Source of the DNA: Caulobacter ginsengisoli
Lineage (GTDB): Bacteria; Pseudomonadota; Alphaproteobacteria; Caulobacterales; Caulobacteraceae
Direction: 5' to 3'
DNA: 64,000 nt
Assembly: GCF_030814835.1 (NCBI RefSeq)
Contig: NZ_JAUSVS010000005.1
Coordinates: forward strand, 1 to 64,000
Part shown: piece after piece, positions 1-7,351 of the stretch
Numbering within the stretch: the first letter of the stretch is position 1
Layout of the letters: the number at the start of each line of letters is the position of its first letter
Position numbers and translations under genes: made by a program
The notes under the pieces: model-generated
Seen by the model: the letters and a program-made list of their open reading frames with translations, nothing else
The model's database searches: none
Told to the model about the DNA's origin: nothing

Positions 1-158
1 GACCCAGCCCGCTTGCGGTCTCTTCGACCAGGGACCCAACGGCCTACGCCCGCCAACATCAGGCATCAGCCCAACACCATCTGCAATACACAGGGACCCA
101 GGTGTTTTTCGTAGCGGACCTTCAGCCGCCCAGACCTGCCAGAATCGCCCTCAACAGC

Positions 159-188
159 AAAAAGCCTGGGTCCCCGCTTTCGCGGGGA
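159..188 (-). terminator. Hairpin downstream of xdhC, possible terminator
   Basis: Seen on the minus strand: a stem TCCCCGC / GCGGGGA closed by GAAA, followed a few bases later by a run of five T. It lies 20 bases after the xdhC stop. The same CCCCGC-TTTC-GCGGGG core is a widespread intergenic hairpin repeat in bacteria, so it may be a repeat that doubles as a terminator. Bases 1-158 hold no gene I can support. Confidence 0.4.
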
Positions 189-208
189 TGAGCGGATTGA
201 ATAGGGAC

Positions 209-1165
209 CTAGGCCTTTTCGAACTGGGCATGCCGCATCGCCACCACCTCGCCGATCGTGGCCACCGCCACCTCCCAGGGGGCCTTGCCGCCCAGGTCGA
301 GGCCGATGGGGGCCCGCAGCTTTTCCAGCGCCCGCTCACTGATGCCGGCCGCGCGCAGCCGGGCCAGCCGCTCCGGTAGCCGGCGGCGCGCGCCCAACAG
401 GCCGACATAGGGCGCCGGCGAGGGCAGGGCGGCCAGCAGGGCGGCGTGGTCGTTTTCCAGGTCGTGGCCGGCGATGGCGACGGCGCTCCAGGGATCGAGG
501 GCGGTCAGGGCCTGGCCAGGTTCGGCGCGGCTGTAGGCCAGGCCCGGGATGGGCGGCGGGGTCTCGGGACCCAGCGGGCGGATCAGGGTGGTCTCGAACC
601 CGGCCTGGACGCCCAGCGCGGCGATGGCCAGCGCGGTGGGATCGCCGCCGACCACGGCCAGCCGCCAGACCGGGTCGTGGCGGCGGGTCAGGGCGCCGGG
701 CCAGGGCTTGGGCGCATCGCCGGCCGGGACGCAGAGGCGCTGCAGGCCGTCGGTGATCCAGACGGCGGGGCGGCGCTCTTCCTGCAGGGTGAACAGCATG
801 GCGGCGGCGGGATCGTCGGGGGCGATGCGTTCGACCAGGATCTCGATGCGGGCCCCGCACAGCAGGCGGATGTCCGGCCAGGGGCTGCCCTCGCCATAGA
901 CCAGCCGCCGGGGCGCGCCGTCGGCCAGGACGGCCCGGGCGTGCAGGGCCACATCGCCCTCGACACAGCCGCCGGACATGAAGCCGGAAACCGTTCCGTC
1001 GGCGGCGAACACCATCTGGGTCCCCACCGGCCGGGGTCCGCCGTCGCCGAGCGCGGCGACGGTGGCCAGGACGGCGGCTCGGCCGCCCGCCAGCGCGGCG
1101 CGCAGGGCGGGTCGCTGATCGTCGCTGAGGCCATACATCGGCCAGTCGGGCAGGGGGGCGTCCAT
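209..1165 (-). CDS. xdhC: XdhC/CoxI family molybdenum-enzyme maturation protein
   Basis: Family members bind molybdenum cofactor and help insert the sulfurated form into xanthine dehydrogenase-like hydroxylases in the cytoplasm. The 318-residue product has the N-terminal XdhC_CoxI signature (PRPVGTQM, then SGGCVEGDV). It also has a C-terminal Rossmann-like part (LAVVGGDPTALAIAALG) and the family's closing GLLGARRR...PIGLDLGGK block. I chose the ATG at 1165 because the upstream extension to 1228 (Arg-rich, MRRRYLRKR) looks like leader read-through. No hydroxylase subunit is adjacent; an isoquinoline-oxidoreductase-type pair lies 50 kb away at 51-53.8 kb and is a possible client. Divergent from the operon starting at 1266. 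Confidence 0.85.
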   Translation of the reverse strand: MDAPLPDWPMYGLSDDQRPALRAALAGGRAAVLATVAALGDGGPRPVGTQMVFAADGTVSGFMSGGCVEGDVALHARAVLADGAPRRLVYGEGSPWPDIRLLCGARIEILVERIAPDDPAAAMLFTLQEERRPAVWITDGLQRLCVPAGDAPKPWPGALTRRHDPVWRLAVVGGDPTALAIAALGVQAGFETTLIRPLGPETPPPIPGLAYSRAEPGQALTALDPWSAVAIAGHDLENDHAALLAALPSPAPYVGLLGARRRLPERLARLRAAGISERALEKLRAPIGLDLGGKAPWEVAVATIGEVVAMRHAQFEKA

Positions 1166-1265
1166 GCCGCCAACATTAACCTCAGCGAAACGGCTCTGAT
1201 ACCGCTTCCTTAAGTATCTGCGGCGCATGGTTGCTGGGACTTAACCCTAACGCCAAGGCCTCGTC

Positions 1266-2324
1266 ATGGGGACGCCCGCCTTCATCGTCGAAAAGCCCCC
1301 GGCCCGCCGGCCGGTGCGGGTCCGCGCCCAGGGCTGCCGGCTGTGGGACAGCGAAGGGACGATCCGCATCGACTTCGACATGGCCGGCGGCGCGGTGCTG
1401 CTGGGCCATGCCCATCCCCGCGTTGAGGCCGCTGTCGCCAAGGCCGAGGTCCGCGAGGATCGCGTCGCCGGCGGGCTGAAAACCCTGATCCCCTGCGCCG
1501 AGGCGGTCCGCTTCTGCGCCGAAGAATCCCAGGCCCTGCCGGCCGCGCTGGACGGCGCCCGCAAGGCCACCGGCCGCCGCCGGGTGGCGGTCTGGCGCGC
1601 CGATGGCCCGTTCGGCGGCGTCGACGACCTGGCCGCCCTGGTGGTCGATCCGCTGGGGGCCGATCCGGCCGATCTCGCCTGCGCCCGCCGCACCGCCGAC
1701 GCCGCCGGGGCGGTGCTGGTGTTCGACGAGGGCGCCTCCTCCTTCCGGGTCGATGCGCGCGGGGCCCAGGGCCTCAGCGGCGTGACCCCCGATCTCTGCG
1801 TGTTCGGCGCCGCCATCGCCAATGGCCGGCCGCTGGGCGCCATCGCCGGCCGGGCCGACCTGGTCCGGGCCCTGGACGCCGACGACCTGCCGGAGCCCCA
1901 GGCCGCCTCGCTGGCCGCCGCCGCCGCCACGCTGGACATCCTGGCCGCCCATCCCGCCGCGCCGCACCTGCGGGTGCTGGGGGCCGAGCTGCAGGCCGAG
2001 GTCGCCGCCCTGACCGAGCGGGCCGGGGCCGGGCGGCTGTTCGCCGTCGCCGGCGACCCCAGCCTGCCCACCCCCCTCTTCGCCGCCCCTGAACTCGAAG
2101 GCCTGTGGCTGCGCGAGATGGCCCAGCGTGGCCTGGTGGTGGTCGGAGCCCACGCCCTCAGCGCCGCCCATGACGAGCCCGAAATGGCCCGGCTGATCGA
2201 CGCCTACGCCGCCCTGATCCCGGCCATGGCCGCCAAGGGCCTGCTCGAGGCGCTGCTGCGCCGCCCCGTTCCCAGCTTCCCCCGCGAGTTTTCCGCGGGC
2301 CCCCGTCCAGAAGGACAAGCATGA
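1266..2324 (+). CDS. Class III aminotransferase homologue lacking the PLP lysine
   Basis: It resembles glutamate-1-semialdehyde aminomutase-type class III aminotransferases: N-terminal LWDSEGTIRIDFDMAGGAVLLGHAHP, Asp of the PLP pocket in LVFDEGASSFR, and the block TPDLCVFG-AAIANGRPLGAI. In active relatives this last block reads FGKAIxNGxPLGA. Here residue 182 is Ala (codon GCC at 1809-1811), so the Schiff-base lysine is absent. The protein is also short (352 against about 430 residues) and the segment after HAHP is reduced. It is first in a three-gene operon and its stop overlaps the next start (ATGA). Likely a pseudoenzyme derived from a sugar or nonulosonate pathway; its role is unknown. 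Confidence 0.75.
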   Translation: MGTPAFIVEKPPARRPVRVRAQGCRLWDSEGTIRIDFDMAGGAVLLGHAHPRVEAAVAKAEVREDRVAGGLKTLIPCAEAVRFCAEESQALPAALDGARKATGRRRVAVWRADGPFGGVDDLAALVVDPLGADPADLACARRTADAAGAVLVFDEGASSFRVDARGAQGLSGVTPDLCVFGAAIANGRPLGAIAGRADLVRALDADDLPEPQAASLAAAAATLDILAAHPAAPHLRVLGAELQAEVAALTERAGAGRLFAVAGDPSLPTPLFAAPELEGLWLREMAQRGLVVVGAHALSAAHDEPEMARLIDAYAALIPAMAAKGLLEALLRRPVPSFPREFSAGPRPEGQA

Positions 2325-3196
2325 CATCCCAGCTTAGCAAACTCGGCCTGGGCTCGGCCCAGTTCGGCCTCGACGGCAGCGCCAGCCCGCGCTCGCGTCC
2401 GCCGGAGGTCGAGGCGCGTGATATCCTGAGCCTCGCCGCCCGCGCCAATCTGGGCGTGCTGGACACCTCCGGCGTCTATGGCCGGGCCGAATCCCTGCTG
2501 GGCGACCTGCTGCCCCGGCCCGTGCCGTTCCGCGTCACCCTGGCCACCGCCCGCTGCGACCGCGGCCCCGACTTCATCGAGGCCGAGGCCCGGGCCAGCC
2601 TTAAGCGCCTGGCCATCGAGCGCGCCGACGCCATCATCGTCCCCTCGGCCGGCGACCTGCTGGGCCCGCACGGCCAGGGCCTGTGGACCCGCCTGCTGCA
2701 GATGAAGGACGCCGGCCTCTTCGCCCGCATCGGCGTGGCCGTGCATGCCTCGGATGACCCGGTGGGCGTCGCCAAACGTTTCAAGCCGGACCTGGTCCAG
2801 GCCCCCGGCTCGCTGCTCGACCAGCGGCTGCTGGCCGACGGCACCCTGGCGCGGCTGGCCGGCATGGGAGTCGAGGTGCAGCTGCGCTCGATCTTCCTCA
2901 ATGGCCTGCTGTTCCTGCCGCCCGACCGCATTCCCGCGCCGCTGAAGGGCGCCTCGGGCCGGCTGTCGAAGGTCCGCCGGATGATCGCCGAGGGCCGCAG
3001 CGATCCGCTGCAGGCCGCGCTCGGTTTCGCCCTTTCGCGCCCCGAGGCCAGCGCCGTGCTGGTGGGCGTGACCTCCGCCGCCGAGCTGAACGCGGTGATC
3101 GCCGCCGCCGCCAGCCCGCCCCCTGACCTGGACTGGGATGACATGGCCATCGACGACCCGGTGGCCCTGGACCCCCATCGCTGGGCCGCCGCCTAA
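2321..3196 (+). CDS. Aldo/keto reductase-like protein with incomplete tetrad
   Basis: 291 residues with an AKR-type barrel pattern: LGLGSAQFGL near the N terminus, then LDTSGVYGRAE giving the conserved Asp48 and Tyr53. The lysine expected at the end of strand 3 (usually TK) is replaced in LATAR, around residue 77. The histidine expected after the next strand (usually LLVH) is replaced in AIIVPS, around residues 107-108. Two of the four catalytic residues therefore seem missing. It overlaps the previous gene by 4 bases and is followed after 36 bases by an SpsF-like gene. AKR, class III aminotransferase and SpsF homologues often travel together in surface-glycan clusters. Function here is not known. 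Confidence 0.75.
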   Translation: MTSQLSKLGLGSAQFGLDGSASPRSRPPEVEARDILSLAARANLGVLDTSGVYGRAESLLGDLLPRPVPFRVTLATARCDRGPDFIEAEARASLKRLAIERADAIIVPSAGDLLGPHGQGLWTRLLQMKDAGLFARIGVAVHASDDPVGVAKRFKPDLVQAPGSLLDQRLLADGTLARLAGMGVEVQLRSIFLNGLLFLPPDRIPAPLKGASGRLSKVRRMIAEGRSDPLQAALGFALSRPEASAVLVGVTSAAELNAVIAAAASPPPDLDWDDMAIDDPVALDPHRWAAA

Positions 3197-3232
3197 GGCC
3201 GAACGACCTGCCGCTCAGAAGGAGCGCCGACC

Positions 3233-3952
3233 ATGACCGAGCAAGTTATCTGCATCATTCAGGCCCGCCTGGCCTCCCGCAAGCTGCCGGGCAAGCCGCT
3301 GGCCTCGCTGCGTGGTCAGCCGATGATCTGGCGCCAGCTGGAGCGGCTGCGCGCCGCCCGCTCGCTGGGCCGCATCGTGGTGGCCACCAGCCTGGAAGCC
3401 TCGGACGATCCGCTGGCCAGCTGGCTGGTCTCGCGCGGCCAGCCGGTGTTCCGGGGCGCCCCGACCGACCTGCTGGGCCGCTTCGCCCGCTGCGCCGCCG
3501 CCGCCGGGCCGGTCAGCCATATCGTGCGGATCAAGGGCAACGCGCCCTTCGTCGATCCGGGCCTGGTCGACCGCGCCGTCTGGCTGGCCCGGGACAGCGG
3601 CGCCGACTATGTCGCCAACCGCGAGCCGGCCAGCTTCCCCATCGGCCTGGAGGTCGAGGTGGTCACCGCCGCCGCCCTCAACGCCGCCGCCGAGGCCCCG
3701 CGCGACCCCATGGCCCGCACCTCGCCCACCGCCTTCATCCGTAGCCACCCCGACCAGTTCAGCTGGAAGAGCTTCGAGGCGGTGCGCGACCACTCGCGCC
3801 TGAACTGGCGGGTGAAGACCCACGCCGACCTGGCCTTCGCCCGCAGCGTCTACAACGCCCTGCACCCGGTCGATCCGCTGTTCGGCATGAACGACGTGCT
3901 CGACCTGATCGGCGGCCGCCAGGATCTGGCGCGGTTCAACGCGGCGGCCTGA
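3233..3952 (+). CDS. SpsF-like cytidylyltransferase-family protein
   Basis: 239 residues of the CMP-sugar synthetase/SpsF family, which activates acidic sugars with CTP. The nucleotide-binding start is visible as IIQARLASRKLPGKPL (usual IIQARMGSxRLPGK), followed by RIVVATS and DLLGRF. The metal-binding block, usually RxxGDxP, reads RIKGNAPFVDP here, with Asn103 where Asp is expected, so activity is doubtful. A good ribosome binding site (AAGGAG) lies 9 bases before the ATG. Third gene of an operon in which all three members have lost apparent active-site residues. It could be a modified or non-catalytic sugar-nucleotide binding protein. Confidence 0.75.
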   Translation: MTEQVICIIQARLASRKLPGKPLASLRGQPMIWRQLERLRAARSLGRIVVATSLEASDDPLASWLVSRGQPVFRGAPTDLLGRFARCAAAAGPVSHIVRIKGNAPFVDPGLVDRAVWLARDSGADYVANREPASFPIGLEVEVVTAAALNAAAEAPRDPMARTSPTAFIRSHPDQFSWKSFEAVRDHSRLNWRVKTHADLAFARSVYNALHPVDPLFGMNDVLDLIGGRQDLARFNAAA

Positions 3953-3957
3953 GCACA

Positions 3958-4265
3958 ACTCCCTCTCCATAAAGGGCAGGGCTATCGCATATGGAAGCGA
4001 TGCCAGATCGCTCCTTTTTGAATCCTCCCCCGGAGGGGGAGGGGGACCATGCGAAGCATGGTGGAGGGGGTCCGATGCTACATCCAGGCGTCAGGATACG
4101 GCGCAGCCGATAAGGCGAGGATTTGCGGGCAGAAGTGGTTGTAGCTTCAACCCCCTCCACCACGCCTTCGGCGCGGTCCCCCTCCCCCTCCGGGTGAGGA
4201 TTTGAAGAAAGCGGCCCATGCCGCGATTTCATATGCGATAGCCCTGCCATAAAGGGGAGGGAGTT
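3958..4265. repeat. Nested palindromic repeat (outer arms around a family C element)
   Basis: The 325-base gap between two convergent genes is filled by repeats. Outer arms at 3958-3993 and 4230-4265 are inverted copies of about 36 bases (AACTCCCTC...GCAGGGCTATCGCATATG and its complement). A family C palindrome (4021-4202) sits between them. No gene is supported here; short reading frames across it are by-products of the palindrome. Confidence 0.85.
4021..4202. repeat. Family C palindromic repeat, copy 1
   Basis: Ends are inverted copies: AATCCTCCCCCGGAGG at left, CCTCCGGGTGAGGATT at right. Inside them GAGGGGGACCATGCGAAGC and its near complement form further stems. A second copy lies at 50954-51131. 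Confidence 0.8.
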
Positions 4266-4277
4266 CAAGCGCTAACC

Positions 4278-4655
4278 TCACCCCGGCAGGCGCGCCGCCA
4301 GCCGGGCCACCTGCAGTTCCAGCCGCTTGATCTCGCGGACGGTGACGTTGCGGTGCATCTCCATCCAGAACCACAGCTTGGTCATGCCCAGGCCCGACCA
4401 GGCCAGGACCACGACTCCCCCCCAGAGCAGCATCTGGCGGGGGTCGGGCGTCTGGGCGAACCGCCAGGCGGCATAGGCCCCGCCGGCGAACATCGCCACC
4501 CCGGCGACGCCGCCGACCAGGTTGAGCCAGCGGAACGGCCCGCCCAGGGCGCCGAACACCTGGGCCAGCAGCGGCTGCTCGCCGGCGAAGCTGTCCAGGG
4601 CCCGCTTGTCGTCGGCCGAGAGGGCCTGACGGATGGCGTCATCGATATCGGACAT
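4278..4655 (-). CDS. DUF6768-like membrane protein downstream of ECF sigma
   Basis: 125 residues with two predicted membrane helices, about 41-66 (LNLVGGVAGVAMFAGGAYAAW) and 74-95. These are followed by WMEMHRNVTVREIKRLELQVARLAARL, a short cytoplasmic helix likely to form a coiled coil. I recognise the arrangement as the DUF6768-type proteins encoded directly after ECF sigma factors. It follows the sigma gene with a 2-base gap and has a clear AAGGAG site inside the sigma gene's end. A role as modulator or partner of that sigma is inferred from context only. Confidence 0.7.
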   Translation of the reverse strand: MSDIDDAIRQALSADDKRALDSFAGEQPLLAQVFGALGGPFRWLNLVGGVAGVAMFAGGAYAAWRFAQTPDPRQMLLWGGVVVLAWSGLGMTKLWFWMEMHRNVTVREIKRLELQVARLAARLPG

Positions 4656-4657
4656 GA

Positions 4658-5194
4658 CTAAGCTCCTTCCAATACTAGCTTGAGAGATTGCCTGGCGTGA
4701 TGCAGGCGGGACTTGACCGTGCCGAGGGGGACCCCCGCCACGGCCGCGACCTCTTCAAGGCTGAGGTCCTCGCCGTAGAACAGACTGGCCACCAGCCGCT
4801 GGTCCGCCGGCAGGCGGGCCAGGGCGGCGGCGAAATCGAGCTTCAGGTCGCTGCCTGACGGCGCGGCCGGTGGCGGCTGGGCCGCGAGGCCGGCGGCCAG
4901 CCTGCGGCCGCGCGCGGCCTTGCGGATGTGGTCGACGCACTTGCGGGTGGCGATGGCGTAGAGCCAGGCCGGAAAGCGCGCCGGATCGTCGAGCCGGCCA
5001 AGACCCCGCAGGGCGCTGATCCAGGCGTCCTGGACCACGTCGGCCGCGGCGTCGGGGCTGTTCAGCGTGCGGCTGGCATGCCGCAGCAGCCGTGGCGTCC
5101 AGCGGCCGACCAGCTGGCCCATCGCCGCGCGAGAGCCGGCGCGGCATTGCAGCACCAGATACTCATCGAGCACATGCTCCAGGTCGCGGTTCAT
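4658..5194 (-). CDS. ECF RNA polymerase sigma factor
   Basis: 178 residues with the two ECF domains. Region 2 contains DAAADVVQDAWISALRGLGRL and FPAWLYAIATRKCVDHIRK. Region 4 contains LPADQRLVASLFYGEDLSLEEVAAVAGVPLGTVKSRLHHAR, the helix-turn-helix for -35 recognition. The ATG at 5194 was preferred over 5206 because GGTGGGG lies just upstream. It is followed at once by the DUF6768-type membrane protein. No classical zinc-binding anti-sigma gene is adjacent, so control is probably unlike RsrA/ChrR systems. Distinct from EcfG at 36.5 kb. Confidence 0.88.
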   Translation of the reverse strand: MNRDLEHVLDEYLVLQCRAGSRAAMGQLVGRWTPRLLRHASRTLNSPDAAADVVQDAWISALRGLGRLDDPARFPAWLYAIATRKCVDHIRKAARGRRLAAGLAAQPPPAAPSGSDLKLDFAAALARLPADQRLVASLFYGEDLSLEEVAAVAGVPLGTVKSRLHHARQSLKLVLEGA

Positions 5195-5328
5195 CGCCCC
5201 ACCCATCGGGTTTCAGACCGATAGTCGCCCCAGCGGCGGAAAAGGTTCGCGGAAATCGACAGGCCGCCGGTTTTGGTTGGCCGGGGGGTCCGGCGGGCGC
5301 ATGAAGGGGCGGCTGGAGCGCGAAGACG

Positions 5329-6288
5329 ATGGCGTGGTTGGGGGAGCCCTGGCTGCTGGTCGGCCTGGGATTTGGGCTGCTGATCTTCGGGGGCGAGGCC
5401 CTGGTGCGCGGGGCGGTGACCACCGCCCGGGGGCTTGGCGTGTCCTCGCTGCTGATCGGCCTGACCATTGTCGGGTTCGGCACCTCCACGCCCGAGCTGC
5501 TGACCAGCGTCACCGCCGCCCTGGCCGGATCGCCCGGCCTGGCGGTCGGCAATATCGTCGGCTCCAACATCGCCAACCTGCTGCTGGTGGTCGGGTTGGC
5601 GGCGCTGCTGCGGCCGATGGCGGTGGAGCCCCGGGGCTTCCTGCGCGACGGCCTGGTCCTGCTGGCGGTGACCGGCGCGGCCATCGTCTTCCTGCTGCGG
5701 GGCCATATCGACGGGCGGATCGGACTCTGGTTCCTGGGCGCCCTGGCCCTCTATGTGCTGGTCAGCTTCCTGCAGGAGCGGGGCCGCGCCGCCCAGTCCG
5801 ACACCGCCCCCATGCCGGTGCGTCGGGGGTCCATCCCCAGGGCCCTGCTGCTGACCCTGGTCGGCATCGCCATCACCGTGCTGGGCGCCAAGCTGCTGGT
5901 CGACGGGGCCCTGGTGCTGGCCCGGCAGGCCGGCGTCTCGGAGACCCTGCTGGGCCTGACCCTGGTGGCGGTCGGCACTTCTCTGCCGGAACTGGTGACC
6001 ACGGTGCTGGCGGCGGTCCGCCGGCAGTCCGAGGTGGCGCTGGGCAACGCCATGGGGTCCAACATCTATAATGTCCTGGGCATACTGGGCGTCACCGCCC
6101 TGGTCCGGCCCATCGACGCCCCGGCCGATCTGGGCTGGGTCGACCTGGGCGTCATGGCCGCTTCGGCGCTGCTGCTGGTGCTGACGGGTCTCAACCGAGG
6201 GCGTCTGGGGCGGCTGTTCGGCCTCTTCATGCTGGCCGGCTACGGGGGCTACATCGCCTGGCTGGCCTGGCGAGCCGGAGCCTTCTGA
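5329..6288 (+). CDS. Calcium/sodium antiporter, CaCA family (YrbG-like)
   Basis: 319 residues, about ten membrane helices, inner membrane. Both alpha repeats of the Ca2+:cation antiporter family are visible. The first is GFGTSTPELLTSVTAALAG with VGNIVGSNIANLLLVVG. The second is AVGTSLPELVTTVLAAVRR with LGNAMGSNIYNVLGILG. The conserved acidic residues (PEL) and GSNI/N motifs that bind the ion are intact. Length is normal for YrbG-type exchangers. Ion specificity cannot be read from sequence. Stands alone and is divergent from the ECF sigma gene. Confidence 0.9.
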   Translation: MAWLGEPWLLVGLGFGLLIFGGEALVRGAVTTARGLGVSSLLIGLTIVGFGTSTPELLTSVTAALAGSPGLAVGNIVGSNIANLLLVVGLAALLRPMAVEPRGFLRDGLVLLAVTGAAIVFLLRGHIDGRIGLWFLGALALYVLVSFLQERGRAAQSDTAPMPVRRGSIPRALLLTLVGIAITVLGAKLLVDGALVLARQAGVSETLLGLTLVAVGTSLPELVTTVLAAVRRQSEVALGNAMGSNIYNVLGILGVTALVRPIDAPADLGWVDLGVMAASALLLVLTGLNRGRLGRLFGLFMLAGYGGYIAWLAWRAGAF

Positions 6289-6393
6289 AACGGACGTCCC
6301 GCCCGACCTGGCGGGGCGCCAATCGGTCAAGGTTTTGACATTCCGCCGCTCCAGCCTAGCTAGACTAGTCGTCCAGCCGGGGAGCCTTGGCGC

Positions 6394-7338
6394 ATGAAAT
6401 TCCTGCGATCCGCGGTCGTCGCCGCCTGTCTTTTCCTGACCCTTGGCGCGGCCGCCCCGCCTGTGGAGGACCCGGAGGGGACTCTGGTCGAGGCGCTGGT
6501 CGTCGCGCCGCGAACGCCCGGGCCGGCTTGGTGGAAGGTCAGTGACGGCGATACGACCGTCTGGATCCTGGCCATGCCCGAGGGCGGGCTGCCGCCGGGG
6601 GTCGCGTGGGATCAGTCGGTGGTCGCGCGGCGGCTCAAGGGCGCCAACAGCCTGATCCAGGGCGCCTCGATGACCGCCGGGGTCCGCGATATCCCCGCCC
6701 TGCTCAAGCTGCGGGGCCAACTCCGGTCAAAGACCCCGCTCGAGGCCAGCCTGCCGCCCGCCCTGCGCGACCGCTTCGTCGCCGACCGGACCCGGCTGGG
6801 CAAGCCGGCCAAGCGCTACGCTGAATGGAGCCCGCTGGCGGCGGGGCTGATGCTGATGGGCGACAGCCGGGCCAAGGGCCGCTGGGGCCATCCCGACAAC
6901 GATGTCCGCCGCCTGGCGAAGAAGGCCAAGGTCCCGCTTCGCAGCGGCGCCCGCTATGACGCCGTGCCCTTCCTGCGCAAGGCCCTGGCCGGCCTGACGC
7001 CCGCCATCCAGCAGCAATGCCTCGAGAGCGCTCTGGACGACATCGACGACGCAGGCCGGGTGCGTCCGGCCGCCCAGGGCTGGGCCCGGGGCGATGTGCG
7101 GTCCGCCCTGAGCGGACCCCGAGCCTTCGAGCGCTGCGTGCTGCTGCTGTCCGGCGGCGGCGACATCTGGCGGCGCGCCTCACGGGACCAGACGCAGGAC
7201 ATCGCCGAGGCCCTGAAGAAGCCCGGCCATTCGGTGGCCCTGGTCGGCCTGCGCCGGCTGCTGGCCCAGGACGGCGTGCTGGCGCAGCTGCGGGCGCGGG
7301 GCTTGACCGTCACGGGACCGGGCGACGCGGCCCCGTGA
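6394..7338 (+). CDS. TraB/GumN family protein, exported
   Basis: 314 residues beginning with a signal peptide (MKFLRSAVVAACLFLTLGAAAPP). The body matches the TraB/GumN family: WKVSDGDTTVWILAMPEGGLPPGVAWDQSVV, a middle AEWSPLAAGLML segment and a conserved closing LLAQDGVLAQLRARGLTV. Some relatives are proposed metalloproteases (Tiki-like) but bacterial function is not established. TTGACA at 6335-6340 could be part of its promoter. Convergent with the TonB receptor, 13 bases apart. Confidence 0.75.
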   Translation: MKFLRSAVVAACLFLTLGAAAPPVEDPEGTLVEALVVAPRTPGPAWWKVSDGDTTVWILAMPEGGLPPGVAWDQSVVARRLKGANSLIQGASMTAGVRDIPALLKLRGQLRSKTPLEASLPPALRDRFVADRTRLGKPAKRYAEWSPLAAGLMLMGDSRAKGRWGHPDNDVRRLAKKAKVPLRSGARYDAVPFLRKALAGLTPAIQQQCLESALDDIDDAGRVRPAAQGWARGDVRSALSGPRAFERCVLLLSGGGDIWRRASRDQTQDIAEALKKPGHSVALVGLRRLLAQDGVLAQLRARGLTVTGPGDAAP

Positions 7339-7351
7339 CGGCCCGGCGCGA

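Noticed and set aside
1..208. Possible gene at the window edge
   Set aside because: Only short frames with no coding character; the hairpin at 159-188 is the only feature seen.
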